Source: an uncultured Phascolarctobacterium sp.
GTDB taxonomy: Bacteria; Bacillota; Negativicutes; Acidaminococcales; Acidaminococcaceae
DNA: 64,000 nt
Direction: 5' to 3'
NCBI GenBank assembly: GCA_949299135.1
Contig: CASFZG010000012.1
Location: forward strand, 1 to 64,000
Positions 26,052 to 34,687 of the stretch are shown here, in pieces (position 1 is the first letter of the stretch; each line of letters begins with the position of its first letter). The position numbers and the translations under genes are program-made. The notes beneath the pieces are model-generated. The model was not told the DNA's origin, made no database searches, and saw only the letters and a program-made list of their open reading frames with translations.

Positions 26052-26081
26052 AAGATTATTAGTATTAATTTGAGGCAGAAT

Positions 26082-27401
26082 ATGTTTTTTAAAAAGCACA
26101 GCTTTGACGGCGGCGTAAAAATTGCCGCCCTTAAAGGCTTAACCGAAAATAAAGAAATAACAAAAATAGCCGCGCCGGGTTTAGTTGTACTGCCGCTTAC
26201 CATGCACATCGGCGCACCGACAAAGGCACTGGTGCAAAAAGGTGACCGCGTGCTGCGCGGGCAAAAAATCGCCGCCGCACAAGGCATGGTAAGCGCCAAT
26301 GTACACGCAAGCATCAGCGGAACCGTCATCGGCATCGAAAAACGCTGGCTTCCTAACGGCGTAAAATCAGACTGCATTATTATTAAAAATGATTTTACTG
26401 GCTGCGCCATCTCTGCCGATCCGCAAAGCATTAACAACCTGACTGGCGATGAAATACGCCATCTCCTTGCCGGATACGGACTGACCGGCATGGGCGGCGC
26501 ATCGTTCCCAACGCATGTTAAGTACCTGCCGCCCAAAAACGGCAGCATAGATACGGTAATTTTAAACGGCATTGAATGCGAGCCTTACATCACCGCCGAT
26601 TACCGCACAATGTTAGAAAACCCGCAGGAGGTTATCCGCGGCTTGCAGTATTTTATGAAGGCTTCGGACGCTCCGCAAGGCATTATCGCTATTGAAGATA
26701 ATAAACCACAGGCCATTGAACTGTTAAAAAAACTGCTGACAGCAAATGCAAATATCCGCGTAATGCCTTGTCCGGAAAAATATCCCCAGGGCAGCGAAAA
26801 GCAGCTTATTAAAGCAGTTACCGGACGTATTGTACCGGACAGAGGGTTGCCTGCCAATGTAGGCGTTATAGTCGATAATGTTTCAACCGCCATGCAGGCA
26901 GCACGCTCCATTGAAAGCGGCATGCCTTTTGTAGACCGCGTTGTTACTGTCAGCGGTAGCGCTGTTGCAAATCCGGGCAATTTTCTTGCCCCGCTGGGGA
27001 CGCTTTACAGCCACATAGTACAAACTGCGGCCCATGGTTTTATCAAGCCGCCTGCGCAAATTATCTGCGGCGGGCCGATGATGGGTTTTGCCCTGCAAAG
27101 CCTGGATTACCCTGTAACTAAGGGCAGCAATGCTCTGCTGTGTTTTGATAAAGACCAGACTGCTTCCGAGCTTCACCCTGCAAGCCCATGCGTCCGCTGC
27201 GGCAAATGCGTTGACCACTGCCCCATGTTTTTGGAGCCGACGGAAATTATGCGTTATATCAGGCAAAATAACATCAGCGCTTTGCAAGGGTTTTCAGCGT
27301 ACAGCTGCATTGAATGCGGCACCTGCGCTTATGTCTGCCCGGCGCACATACCGCTTGTGCAATACCTGCGCCTTGCCAAACAGCTGCTTGCGGAGCGCTA
27401 A
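26082..27401 (+). CDS. rnfC: Rnf complex subunit C (electron-input, Fe-S and FMN)
   Basis: 439 residues. It forms the peripheral NADH-side subunit of the ion-translocating ferredoxin:NAD+ oxidoreductase. The N-terminal RnfC domain, the FMN/NADH slot GMGGASFPTHVKY near residue 140, and two 4Fe-4S motifs (CVRCGKCVDHCP, CIECGTCAYVCP) near the C-terminus are present. The ATG at 26082 follows GAGG by 7 bases. First gene of the operon rnfCDGEAB-apbE. Confidence 0.95.
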   Translation: MFFKKHSFDGGVKIAALKGLTENKEITKIAAPGLVVLPLTMHIGAPTKALVQKGDRVLRGQKIAAAQGMVSANVHASISGTVIGIEKRWLPNGVKSDCIIIKNDFTGCAISADPQSINNLTGDEIRHLLAGYGLTGMGGASFPTHVKYLPPKNGSIDTVILNGIECEPYITADYRTMLENPQEVIRGLQYFMKASDAPQGIIAIEDNKPQAIELLKKLLTANANIRVMPCPEKYPQGSEKQLIKAVTGRIVPDRGLPANVGVIVDNVSTAMQAARSIESGMPFVDRVVTVSGSAVANPGNFLAPLGTLYSHIVQTAAHGFIKPPAQIICGGPMMGFALQSLDYPVTKGSNALLCFDKDQTASELHPASPCVRCGKCVDHCPMFLEPTEIMRYIRQNNISALQGFSAYSCIECGTCAYVCPAHIPLVQYLRLAKQLLAER

Positions 27402-27430
27402 ACGGCTTTATTTTTGAAAGGATTTTTACC

Positions 27431-28510
27431 ATGACGCAACAGGAACAACCAAAACCGTTACTGATAATTTCATCTTCGCCGCACATGCACAGCGGCAACA
27501 CTGTGAGCGCCGCCATGCGTGAAGTTTTACTGGCGCTTGCCCCTGCGCTCGCGGCGTCGCTTTATTATTTCCGCACGGACGCTTTGCAGGTAATTTTAGC
27601 GTGCTGCGCAAGCGCCGTTATCGCCGAAGCCCTGTGCCAAAAAATTATGCGCCACCCCATAACCATTACGGATTGCAGCGCGCTGTTAACAGGGCTTTTG
27701 CTTGCCTTTTGCCTACCGCCGCAAATAAACCCAGGCCTTGCGGCTTTCGGTTCTGCATGCGCCATTGTTATCGGCAAGCAGGTTTTCGGCGGGCTGGGCG
27801 CTAATATTTTTAACCCTGCCCACATCGGCAGAGCCATTTTGCTGGCGTCGTTTCCCGCGCAAATGACAACGTGGAGCCCGCCTGTTACTGCCAATACGGC
27901 AGACACCGTGACCTCTGCCAGCACTGCAGCTATTACGGCCGCCACAACAGCTGCAACCGCAAACGCAGACGCCGTTACCGTTGCCACGCCGCTGGCGCTT
28001 TTGCGCGAAGCAGGACATTTATGGCAAAGCGGCACGACTGTACAGGATGGCTTTTTGCCGGAACTGAGCCAGCTGTTTTTAGGCAACACTGCCGGGTCGC
28101 TGGGCGAAACATGCGTACCCGCGCTCCTTGCTGGTGGTCTGTTTTTAATCTGGCGGCAGGTTATCGACTGGCACATACCTGTATTTTACATCGGCTTAAC
28201 TGGCATAATTTGCGCTCTGTACGGTTTTTATAATAATTTCGCAGCAACTTATGCGCTTTACCATATTTGCTCCGGCGGCCTTATCATAGGCGCGTTTTTT
28301 ATGGCTACGGACTGGGTTACAAGCCCCGTTACAAAAAAAGGTCGCATCATATTTGCTGTTGGGCTTGCCGTAATTACTTCCCTTATCCGCCTGCGCGGAG
28401 GTTATATTGAAGGAGTCTGCTATTCTATTTTAATTATGAATATGCTGACCCCGCTTATTGACCGTTATATCATCAACACGCCTTTCGGCAGAGGTAAACG
28501 CCATGCTTAA
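27431..28510 (+). CDS. rnfD: Rnf complex subunit D (membrane, covalent FMN)
   Basis: 359 residues, about nine to ten helices. The flavinylation site is the Thr in VATPLALL near residue 180. Just before it lies an unusual run of about 35 residues made mostly of Ala, Thr and Asn (TADTVTSASTAAITAATT and onward), which is not typical of RnfD and probably forms a flexible periplasmic loop. An ATG at 27431 with GAAAGG upstream is used; longer in-frame starts lie inside rnfC. The stop overlaps the rnfG start by 8 bases. Confidence 0.92.
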   Translation: MTQQEQPKPLLIISSSPHMHSGNTVSAAMREVLLALAPALAASLYYFRTDALQVILACCASAVIAEALCQKIMRHPITITDCSALLTGLLLAFCLPPQINPGLAAFGSACAIVIGKQVFGGLGANIFNPAHIGRAILLASFPAQMTTWSPPVTANTADTVTSASTAAITAATTAATANADAVTVATPLALLREAGHLWQSGTTVQDGFLPELSQLFLGNTAGSLGETCVPALLAGGLFLIWRQVIDWHIPVFYIGLTGIICALYGFYNNFAATYALYHICSGGLIIGAFFMATDWVTSPVTKKGRIIFAVGLAVITSLIRLRGGYIEGVCYSILIMNMLTPLIDRYIINTPFGRGKRHA

Positions 28511-29066
28511 AGATACAATCCGCCTGCCGCTGATTTTATTAATTGTCTGCGGGCTTTCAGCGGCAGTTGTACACTACGCCCACGGGCTTGCCACGCCTGT
28601 AATTGCCCGCCGCCAGCACCAAAACATTATCATGAGTTATACCCAGGTACTGCCGCAGGCAGTAAACCTTGAAGATATGCCGTTGCCGGATGACAGCATG
28701 ATTACCGGAATTGTCCGTTCCGAAAAAGATGGGCAGCCCAACGGTTATATCTACACCGTTACGCCGAACGGTTACAGTGGGCAAATACATTTAATGGTCG
28801 GCATCAGCTGCCCGCAGGGCACAATTAGCGGCGTAAAAATTTTGCAGCAGACGGAAACGCCGGGCTTGGGCGCTAAATGCACAGAGCCGGAGTTTCTTTC
28901 CCAATTTGCGGGCAAACCGCTGCAAAAAAAACTTGTTGTTAAAAAGACCGCCGCAAAAGAAAGCGAAGTACAAGCCATCACCGCCTCTACCGTTACTTCC
29001 AAAGCGGTAGTTAGCGGTATCAACGCCGCAAGGAAACATTATCTTGCAAATTACGCACAAAAATAA
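28503..29066 (+). CDS. rnfG: Rnf complex subunit G (covalent FMN)
   Basis: 187 residues: one N-terminal helix and a periplasmic FMN-binding domain. The flavinylation motif reads ITASTVTSKAV near residue 163, where the Thr before VTS should carry FMN through a phosphoester added by ApbE. The ATG at 28503 overlaps the end of rnfD, consistent with translational coupling. rnfE follows after 12 bases with its own AAGGAGGAG. Confidence 0.93.
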   Translation: MLKDTIRLPLILLIVCGLSAAVVHYAHGLATPVIARRQHQNIIMSYTQVLPQAVNLEDMPLPDDSMITGIVRSEKDGQPNGYIYTVTPNGYSGQIHLMVGISCPQGTISGVKILQQTETPGLGAKCTEPEFLSQFAGKPLQKKLVVKKTAAKESEVQAITASTVTSKAVVSGINAARKHYLANYAQK

Positions 29067-29078
29067 GGAGGAGCAGCT

Positions 29079-29669
29079 ATGCTGAAAAATTTAACAAACG
29101 GCATCAAAAAAGAGAATCCGCTTTTAGTTCAGCTCCTCGGCGTCTGCCCCGCGCTGGCCACCACCACTGCGCTCAAAAGCGCCATCGGCATGGGTGCCGC
29201 CTTTACACTTGTGCTTGTTTTTTCCAATATCATCATTTCACTCATCAAAAACTTTATACCCAACAATATCCGTATACCCTGCTACATCGTCGTTATCGCC
29301 TCGCTGGTAACGGTTACAGAACTGGTTATCCACGCCTATTTCCCCGCTACTTATGAGGCGTTGGGCATTTTTATCCCGCTCATAGTTGTTAACTGCATTA
29401 TTTTAGGGCGAGCGGAAGCCTTTGCCTCCAAGCACGGTGTGTTCAGCTCTTTGCTTGACGGCGTCGGCATGGGCATTGGCTATACTCTGGCGTTGGTGCT
29501 TATTGCCACTTGCCGCGAACTTTTCGGCAGCGGCACGCTGCTGGGGCAGCCTGCAAACATCGCGGGCCTGCCGCCGGTACTGTTTTTAGTGCTGCCGGCC
29601 GGAGCTTTCCTTACGATGGGTTTTCTGTTTGCCGCTTTAAATTATCTTTCCCATTACAGGAGGGCTTGA
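29079..29669 (+). CDS. rnfE: Rnf complex subunit E (membrane)
   Basis: 196 residues and six predicted helices. The first helix region carries NPLLVQLLGVCPALATTT, the paired-repeat signature shared by RnfA and RnfE/NqrD and NqrE, which hold a shared membrane 2Fe-2S cluster; the Cys in GVCP is conserved. rnfA starts 1 base after its stop. Confidence 0.95.
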   Translation: MLKNLTNGIKKENPLLVQLLGVCPALATTTALKSAIGMGAAFTLVLVFSNIIISLIKNFIPNNIRIPCYIVVIASLVTVTELVIHAYFPATYEALGIFIPLIVVNCIILGRAEAFASKHGVFSSLLDGVGMGIGYTLALVLIATCRELFGSGTLLGQPANIAGLPPVLFLVLPAGAFLTMGFLFAALNYLSHYRRA

Positions 29670-29670
29670 C

Positions 29671-30246
29671 ATGGACAGCTCCTTCGCTTTGTTATTCAGC
29701 AGCATTTTTATTGCCAATATAGTTTTGGTGCAGTTTTTAGGCATCTGTTCATTTTTAGGCGTTTCAAAAAATATGCGCAATGCCGCAGGCATGAGCGCCG
29801 CCGTTGCTTTTGTCATGGTACTTTCAGCCGTTGTTACCTGGCTGGTTTACCATTATGTGCTGCTGCCGCTGGCGCTTGATTATTTAAAAACCATCGTCTT
29901 TATCCTCACAATCGCATCACTGGTGCAGCTTGTTGAAATGTTTTTAAAGAAAAAAATGCCCGCGCTTTACAAAGGCATGGGTGTATTTTTGCCGCTGATT
30001 ACCACCAACTGCACCATTTTGGGCATTGCGCTTTTAAATATCCAAAAGCAATATGACTTATGGTTGAGCGTTGTCAACGCCGCCGGTACGGCTATCGGCT
30101 ATACGCTGGCGCTGGTTGTTTTTTCATGCATCCGCGAGCGGCTTGACCAAAGCCTTGTACCGGACGCTATGAAAGACCTGCCCGTCGCCCTTATCACAGC
30201 AAGCTGCATGTCGCTGGCGCTGATGGGGCTGGCAGGCATACATTAA
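29671..30246 (+). CDS. rnfA: Rnf complex subunit A (membrane)
   Basis: 191 residues, six helices, with inverted topology to RnfE. The signature NIVLVQFLGICSFLGVS near residue 12 supplies the cluster-ligand Cys. CAGGAGGGC lies before the ATG. It is homologous to NqrE. Confidence 0.95.
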   Translation: MDSSFALLFSSIFIANIVLVQFLGICSFLGVSKNMRNAAGMSAAVAFVMVLSAVVTWLVYHYVLLPLALDYLKTIVFILTIASLVQLVEMFLKKKMPALYKGMGVFLPLITTNCTILGIALLNIQKQYDLWLSVVNAAGTAIGYTLALVVFSCIRERLDQSLVPDAMKDLPVALITASCMSLALMGLAGIH

Positions 30247-30258
30247 AGGAGATTCGCC

Positions 30259-31137
30259 ATGTTTGGAACAATTATACTGGTTGCCGCTTTGGGTGCGCTG
30301 TTCGGGCTGGTGCTGGCATTTGCCTCACACCGCCTGCATGTGGAAGCTGACCCGCTGGCAAAAAACATTAATGAACTGCTGCCGGGCGCCAACTGCGGAG
30401 CCTGCGGCTACCCGGGCTGCAGCGCGCTGGCCGAAGCCATTGCCGACGGCAAGGCCGGGCACAACAGCTGTGCCGTTGCCGATGCAAATGCCCAAAATAA
30501 AATTGCCGCGTTGCTTGGCGCAAAGCCAGAAACCGGTAGCGCAGAACCGCAAATTGCAGCGCTGCAATGCAACGGCTGCCATGGCAATAACACCCATGAT
30601 TATAATTACAAAAGCGTACATGACTGCCGTATGGCGGCGCGCCTGCTGAACGCGCCCGGCAAATGCAGCAGCAGTTGTTTGGGCTTTGGCACCTGCGCAG
30701 AAGCATGTCCCTTTAACGCCATTACTATCGGCGCAAACTGCTTGCCGCAAATTGACCCTGCCAAGTGTAAGGGCTGCGGCATTTGCGTCAGCAGCTGCCC
30801 GCAAAAACTGCTGCGCCTGTTGCCGCGCAATGCCAAAGTACGCCTTGTTTGCAGCAATACGGATTCCGGCAGCGCCGCAATGAAAGCCTGCCAAAGCTCC
30901 TGTATCGGATGCGGCATTTGCGCGCGTACATGCCCGAGCCATGCTGTTACTATGGCAGACGACCTGCCGCAAATTGACTATGCCAAATGCACGGGTTGCG
31001 GTTTATGCAGCCAAAAATGCCCGCGCGGCTGCCTTATTAAAATAAATCCGCCAACCGGTGGCACACCGGTAAATATGCCACCCAAAAGCAAAGGCTGCGC
31101 ACATTGCCCACTGGCAGAAAGCTGCGGAATAAAATAA
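30259..31137 (+). CDS. rnfB: Rnf complex subunit B (ferredoxin-like, multi Fe-S)
   Basis: 292 residues: one N-terminal helix, then the Fe-S domain with GANCGACGYPGC near residue 45, a CNGCHG pair, and tandem 4Fe-4S motifs (CAEACPF, CKGCGICVSSCP, CIGCGICARTCP, CTGCGLCSQKCP). RnfB takes electrons from reduced ferredoxin. The final residues (GCAHCPLAESCGIK) add further cysteines. Its stop shares one base with the apbE start (TAATG). Confidence 0.95.
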   Translation: MFGTIILVAALGALFGLVLAFASHRLHVEADPLAKNINELLPGANCGACGYPGCSALAEAIADGKAGHNSCAVADANAQNKIAALLGAKPETGSAEPQIAALQCNGCHGNNTHDYNYKSVHDCRMAARLLNAPGKCSSSCLGFGTCAEACPFNAITIGANCLPQIDPAKCKGCGICVSSCPQKLLRLLPRNAKVRLVCSNTDSGSAAMKACQSSCIGCGICARTCPSHAVTMADDLPQIDYAKCTGCGLCSQKCPRGCLIKINPPTGGTPVNMPPKSKGCAHCPLAESCGIK

Positions 31138-32141
31138 TGAAAAAATTATTTTTGGCACTGCTCGCGTTGGCGCTGCTTGTTGGCGGCTGCGGCACTGCGG
31201 CGGAAAAAGTGAGCGATACGCGCTTTGCCATGGACACTTTTATCACCATTGACGCTTACGGCGCAAACGGCGATGACGTAATGGCTGCTGAAAACAGCGC
31301 CTTTAATAAATTTCAGCAGATTGCCATAGAAACAGACCGTTTTAACGACGGAGGAGCAGGTTCACTATGGCAGCTAAACCATGCCGCTGCTGGGCAAAAA
31401 GTACAGCTTGCGCCGCATACAGCGGCTATTTTGGATTACTGCGCAAACAAAAACGGTCCAGAATTCGATATAACTCTCGGCGCTGTCAGCGATATCTGGC
31501 TGGCCGCCAAAGAAGAAGGCGTTGTGCCCGATACGGCAGCAGTAAAAGAAGCTTTGAGCCATAGCGGGCGCGATAAAATCATCTACGACGCCGCAACAGG
31601 CACAGCCGTGCGCCACGACAGTGCAACAATCATCGACCTGAGCGCTGTTGCCAAGGGTTATGCCGTGGATGTAGCAGCCCAAACTTTGTCCGAAAGCAAA
31701 AATATCAGCGCCGCGCTGGTTAACGGCGGCGGCAACATAAAAGTTATAGGGCAAAAGCCCGACGGCAAACCGTGGGTTATTGCTGTGCAGCACCCGCGAC
31801 TCGAAAATAAAGTTTTAGGGACAATTACCTTACAGCCGGGTCAGGCGGCAGCCACATCCGGCGACTACCAGCGCTATTACGAAGCAGAAGGGCAGCGCTG
31901 GCACCACTTGCTTTCGCCGCAAAACGGATCCCCTGCAAGCCTGCATCAAAGCGTTACCGTTATCGCCCCTACGGCGCTGGAGGCCGATTATAATTCAACT
32001 TTACTTTTTTTAAAGGACAATGCTGCCATAAAAACTTACCTTAACGCCCATACGAAGCTTGCCGCCATCATAGTCAACCACGACGGTAGCCTTTGGGTTT
32101 CGCCCAATATGCAGCAGATTTGGCGTCCTGCACAGGAGTAA
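31137..32141 (+). CDS. apbE: FAD:protein FMN transferase (lipoprotein)
   Basis: 334 residues. Lipobox LVGGC near residue 19. It transfers FMN from FAD onto Thr of RnfG and RnfD. Conserved blocks: AMDTFITIDAYG near the N-terminus, AVAKGYAVDVAA in the middle, NGGGNIKVIG, and the TSGDYQRYYE strand. Position directly after rnfB makes its substrate clear. Confidence 0.93.
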   Translation: MKKLFLALLALALLVGGCGTAAEKVSDTRFAMDTFITIDAYGANGDDVMAAENSAFNKFQQIAIETDRFNDGGAGSLWQLNHAAAGQKVQLAPHTAAILDYCANKNGPEFDITLGAVSDIWLAAKEEGVVPDTAAVKEALSHSGRDKIIYDAATGTAVRHDSATIIDLSAVAKGYAVDVAAQTLSESKNISAALVNGGGNIKVIGQKPDGKPWVIAVQHPRLENKVLGTITLQPGQAAATSGDYQRYYEAEGQRWHHLLSPQNGSPASLHQSVTVIAPTALEADYNSTLLFLKDNAAIKTYLNAHTKLAAIIVNHDGSLWVSPNMQQIWRPAQE

Positions 32142-32144
32142 CAT

Positions 32145-32504
32145 ATGCGCAAAACAGATATTATTTTGTGCTTGCTGCTCGCAACGCTTGCAGCGGCAGG
32201 CTTTTTTTATAGGCAAAACAAAAGCCCAGGGCAAACCATAACCGTCAGCACTGGCGGGCGCATTATCCGGCAACAGCCGCTGGATAAGCTTCCGCAGACT
32301 ATAAATATACCAACAGAGTGCGGCGTTATTACTATTAGCAAAACCGCAGGTGGCGTTAAAGTTATATCAGCCCCCTGCCCTGACAAACTTTGCCAAAAGC
32401 AAGGAGCAATAACAAACAGCGGCAGCAGCATTATCTGCATGCCTTGCCGCACAGTAATTACTTTAACAGACACCGGCCATGAATACGACGCTATCCTTAA
32501 CTAA
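32145..32504 (+). CDS. NusG domain II-containing protein
   Basis: 119 residues: one N-terminal helix and a small beta-barrel with CPDKLCQKQGAI and IICMPCR, typical of the NusG_II domain family. These proteins commonly sit next to rnf and Gx-transporter genes in Firmicutes; the exact role is unknown. AGGAG lies before the ATG. Its end overlaps the next gene by 26 bases. Confidence 0.85.
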   Translation: MRKTDIILCLLLATLAAAGFFYRQNKSPGQTITVSTGGRIIRQQPLDKLPQTINIPTECGVITISKTAGGVKVISAPCPDKLCQKQGAITNSGSSIICMPCRTVITLTDTGHEYDAILN

Positions 32505-33012
32505 AACACAAACTATAATTTTGCTGGCGCTGATGGCAGCAGCCGCCATTGCCCTGCGTTACGCAGAAAGCTTTATCCCCGTTGCCGGGCAGTTTGCCGC
32601 CAAACCTGGGCTGCCGAACATTATTACGCTGGCGTGCATGTATTTATTCAGCTTTAAACTGACGGCGCTGTACCTTGCCGTGCGGATGCTGCTGACGGCG
32701 CTGCTGTTTACGGGGCTTTTTACGCCTGCTTTTTTTATTGGCTCAACCGGCGCAATATTAAGCCTTGTTATAATGTACGCCGCCAAACGCAGCAATCTTT
32801 TTTCCATACACGGGGTAAGCGTTGCCGGCGCCGGCGCCCACAACACCGGGCAGCTTGTTATGGCCGGCATATTAATGCAAAGCAGCGAGCTTTTTAACCT
32901 GTGGCCGCTTATTATCGCTCTTTCCGTGCCGTTCGGGCTGTTTACCGGCTTTGCCGCCGCCAAATTGTTGCGGGCTTTGAAAAATACAACTGCCGGTTTG
33001 CGCCCTTTATAA
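32479..33012 (+). CDS. Gx transporter family membrane protein
   Basis: 177 residues with about five helices. AESFIPVAGQFAAKPGLPNI and GSTGAILSLVIMY match the Gx transporter family (formerly 'heptaprenyl diphosphate synthase component I'), common beside rnf. It overlaps the NusG_II gene and has no clear Shine-Dalgarno of its own, so translation is probably coupled. Ligand unknown. Confidence 0.82.
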   Translation: MNTTLSLTKTQTIILLALMAAAAIALRYAESFIPVAGQFAAKPGLPNIITLACMYLFSFKLTALYLAVRMLLTALLFTGLFTPAFFIGSTGAILSLVIMYAAKRSNLFSIHGVSVAGAGAHNTGQLVMAGILMQSSELFNLWPLIIALSVPFGLFTGFAAAKLLRALKNTTAGLRPL

Positions 33013-33026
33013 GTTTGTGCTACACT
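32998..33026 (+). promoter_or_regulatory. Promoter of the HlyD-like gene; predicted start of transcription at its ATG
   Basis: TTGCGC (32998-33003), 17 bp, TACACT (33021-33026), with TGC before the -10 box. The predicted +1 falls at about 33033, the first base of the start codon. Confidence 0.45.
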
Positions 33027-33032
33027 AAAGCC

Positions 33033-33923
33033 ATGATGAAAAAACTTACATTAATAATCCTTGCAATTTTAATACTTGCGCTGACGGCTTGCAAAAGTAA
33101 CAGCAGCAGCACTCCTGCGCTCGGTAGTGGCAGCGTGTACTTCCCCGTTTACCAAATAACCGCCCCGGCGGATGGCAAAATACTAGGGCTGATTTTGGAA
33201 AAAGGCGACCGTATCGGACAGGAGCAGCCGCTGTTTGCCGTTGACGACCAGCAGCTTGCCGCCGAAATTAAAGAAGCCGCCACGGACGCCGCGCGCACCG
33301 AAGCGGAGATAAAAGCCATGCAGAACGGTCAGAACCGCGCCGATAACACGGCAGCCATTGCCGCCGCACAGCAGCAATACGAACAGGCTGCGGCGCAGGA
33401 AGCAAAAATGGCATCGCTTTATAAGCAGGGCGCCATTGCCCGCCGCCAGTACGAAGCGGCAAGCGCCGCCAAAGCAGCGGCACAGGCAGCGTTAAGCACG
33501 GCACAAAGCGCAGGGCAGCCTGTTAAAGCATCGCCGGAAACAATTGCCGAAAAACAAAAACTGCTGGAGGAACAGCAGCAAAAATACCACGCCCTGCTGC
33601 AAAAACAGCTGGCGCTGGAAGAAGAAAGCCCCTGCACTGGCATCGTTACGGAAAAACACCTTAACGCAGGCGATACCGCCGCTGCCGGACAAGAAGTCCT
33701 CGCTATCCGCGACCTTGAAAATTGCAGCGCCGTTATAAAAATATCCGCGCAAGCGGCGCAAAATTTAAAGATTGGGCAAAGCATTACCGCCCGCGCAGAC
33801 AGCATTAACAAAAATTTTAACGGCAGCATTGCCAAAATTGAAGGCACCGACGTGACGGTGAACATTGACAACACTTCGCTGGATTTAAAGGAAGGCATGG
33901 AAATAAGCATCACCGTAAATTAA
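33033..33923 (+). CDS. HlyD-like periplasmic adaptor lipoprotein
   Basis: 296 residues. Lipobox LTAC near residue 21. Order: a first lipoyl-like half (APADGKILGLILEKGDRIG), an alpha-helical hairpin rich in Ala, Gln and Glu (about 85-185), a second lipoyl half (CTGIVTEKHLNAGDTAAAGQ), and a beta-barrel. This is the layout of membrane-fusion proteins in ABC or RND efflux. No transporter or outer-membrane partner is adjacent. No Shine-Dalgarno is seen, and two ATGs occur in series (33033, 33036). Confidence 0.82.
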   Translation: MMKKLTLIILAILILALTACKSNSSSTPALGSGSVYFPVYQITAPADGKILGLILEKGDRIGQEQPLFAVDDQQLAAEIKEAATDAARTEAEIKAMQNGQNRADNTAAIAAAQQQYEQAAAQEAKMASLYKQGAIARRQYEAASAAKAAAQAALSTAQSAGQPVKASPETIAEKQKLLEEQQQKYHALLQKQLALEEESPCTGIVTEKHLNAGDTAAAGQEVLAIRDLENCSAVIKISAQAAQNLKIGQSITARADSINKNFNGSIAKIEGTDVTVNIDNTSLDLKEGMEISITVN

Positions 33924-33987
33924 CAAACGCGGGGCACTGTTATGTGTTATAATAAAAGTATCAAAGCAATAAAGGAGGATCTTAACT

Positions 33988-34563
33988 ATGGAATTATTTG
34001 ATAAACTTGGCGAATTTGCCAAGATAGCGGCCAACAAAACTGAAGAAATCACCAAAACCATCGGCGAAAAAGCCGAAGCCGCTATGGAGATCCAGAAACT
34101 TACCTCGCTGGTAAGCAAAGAAGAAAGCAAAATTGAAAGCACCTACAAAAAAATGGGTAAAATGGTTTGGGAAAAATCGCAGACCTGCGACTGCCTGCCC
34201 GATGAATTTAAAGCTGAATGCGAAGCTGTTAAAGCAAGCCTTGCCGCAATAGAAGATTTGAAATTCAAAATCAGCAACATTAAAGCTACCGCCTTTAACG
34301 GCGATGAGCCGAAAGTTACCTGCCCCAACTGCGGTGCGGCTGTCGGCATCAGCGCCAAGTTCTGCAGCGAATGCGGCAGTAAGATGGAGCCTGTTGAAAC
34401 CGCTAAAACCGTAGAAGCGGAGGTTGTAGGCGAAAGCGCCGAACACAAAACCGAAGCGGAAGCCGAAGTTGAAGTAATCGCGCCGGAAGCCAAACCGGCA
34501 GAAGAAGAAAAACCTGCCGAAGAACCCGCCAAAACGGAAGAAGCAAAACCCGAAGAAAAATAA
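33988..34563 (+). CDS. Zinc-ribbon protein with coiled coil and acidic tail
   Basis: 191 residues. An N-terminal helical/coiled-coil part (about 1-95) is followed by a zinc ribbon near residue 112-132 (CPNCGAAVG, CSECGSKM) and an Ala/Glu/Pro/Lys-rich low-complexity tail of about 50 residues. Similar short-helix plus ribbon proteins are widespread and uncharacterised in Firmicutes. AAAGGAGG precedes the ATG. Function unknown. Confidence 0.75.
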   Translation: MELFDKLGEFAKIAANKTEEITKTIGEKAEAAMEIQKLTSLVSKEESKIESTYKKMGKMVWEKSQTCDCLPDEFKAECEAVKASLAAIEDLKFKISNIKATAFNGDEPKVTCPNCGAAVGISAKFCSECGSKMEPVETAKTVEAEVVGESAEHKTEAEAEVEVIAPEAKPAEEEKPAEEPAKTEEAKPEEK

Positions 34564-34574
34564 TTTTAACCATT

Positions 34575-34610
34575 AAGCGTGCAGTAATTTAAGCTGTGCG
34601 CTTTTTCTTT
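34575..34610 (+). terminator. Terminator after the zinc-ribbon gene
   Basis: AAGCGTGCAG pairs with CTGTGCGCTT (including G-U pairs), followed by a T run. Confidence 0.6.
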
Positions 34611-34644
34611 GCCATTTTCAGAAAACAATCCGCGCGCAAAATGC

Positions 34645-34650
34645 TATAAT
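34645..34650 (+). promoter_or_regulatory. Extended -10 promoter of the EamA permease gene
   Basis: TATAAT preceded by TGC; 37 bases before the ATG. No strong -35 box. Confidence 0.45.
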
Positions 34651-34687
34651 AATATTGTTTATAAATTTACGTTAAGGGGTTTTATAT

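Larger units (their letters stand above)
25765..26081. other. AT-rich intergenic region between the NlpC/P60 gene and rnfC
   Basis: 317 bases with no open frame of note. Its right end holds the rnf promoter (26000-26028) and a palindrome (26038-26051). The left part is T/A-rich and should hold the NlpC promoter, but no convincing -35/-10 pair was found. Confidence 0.7.
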
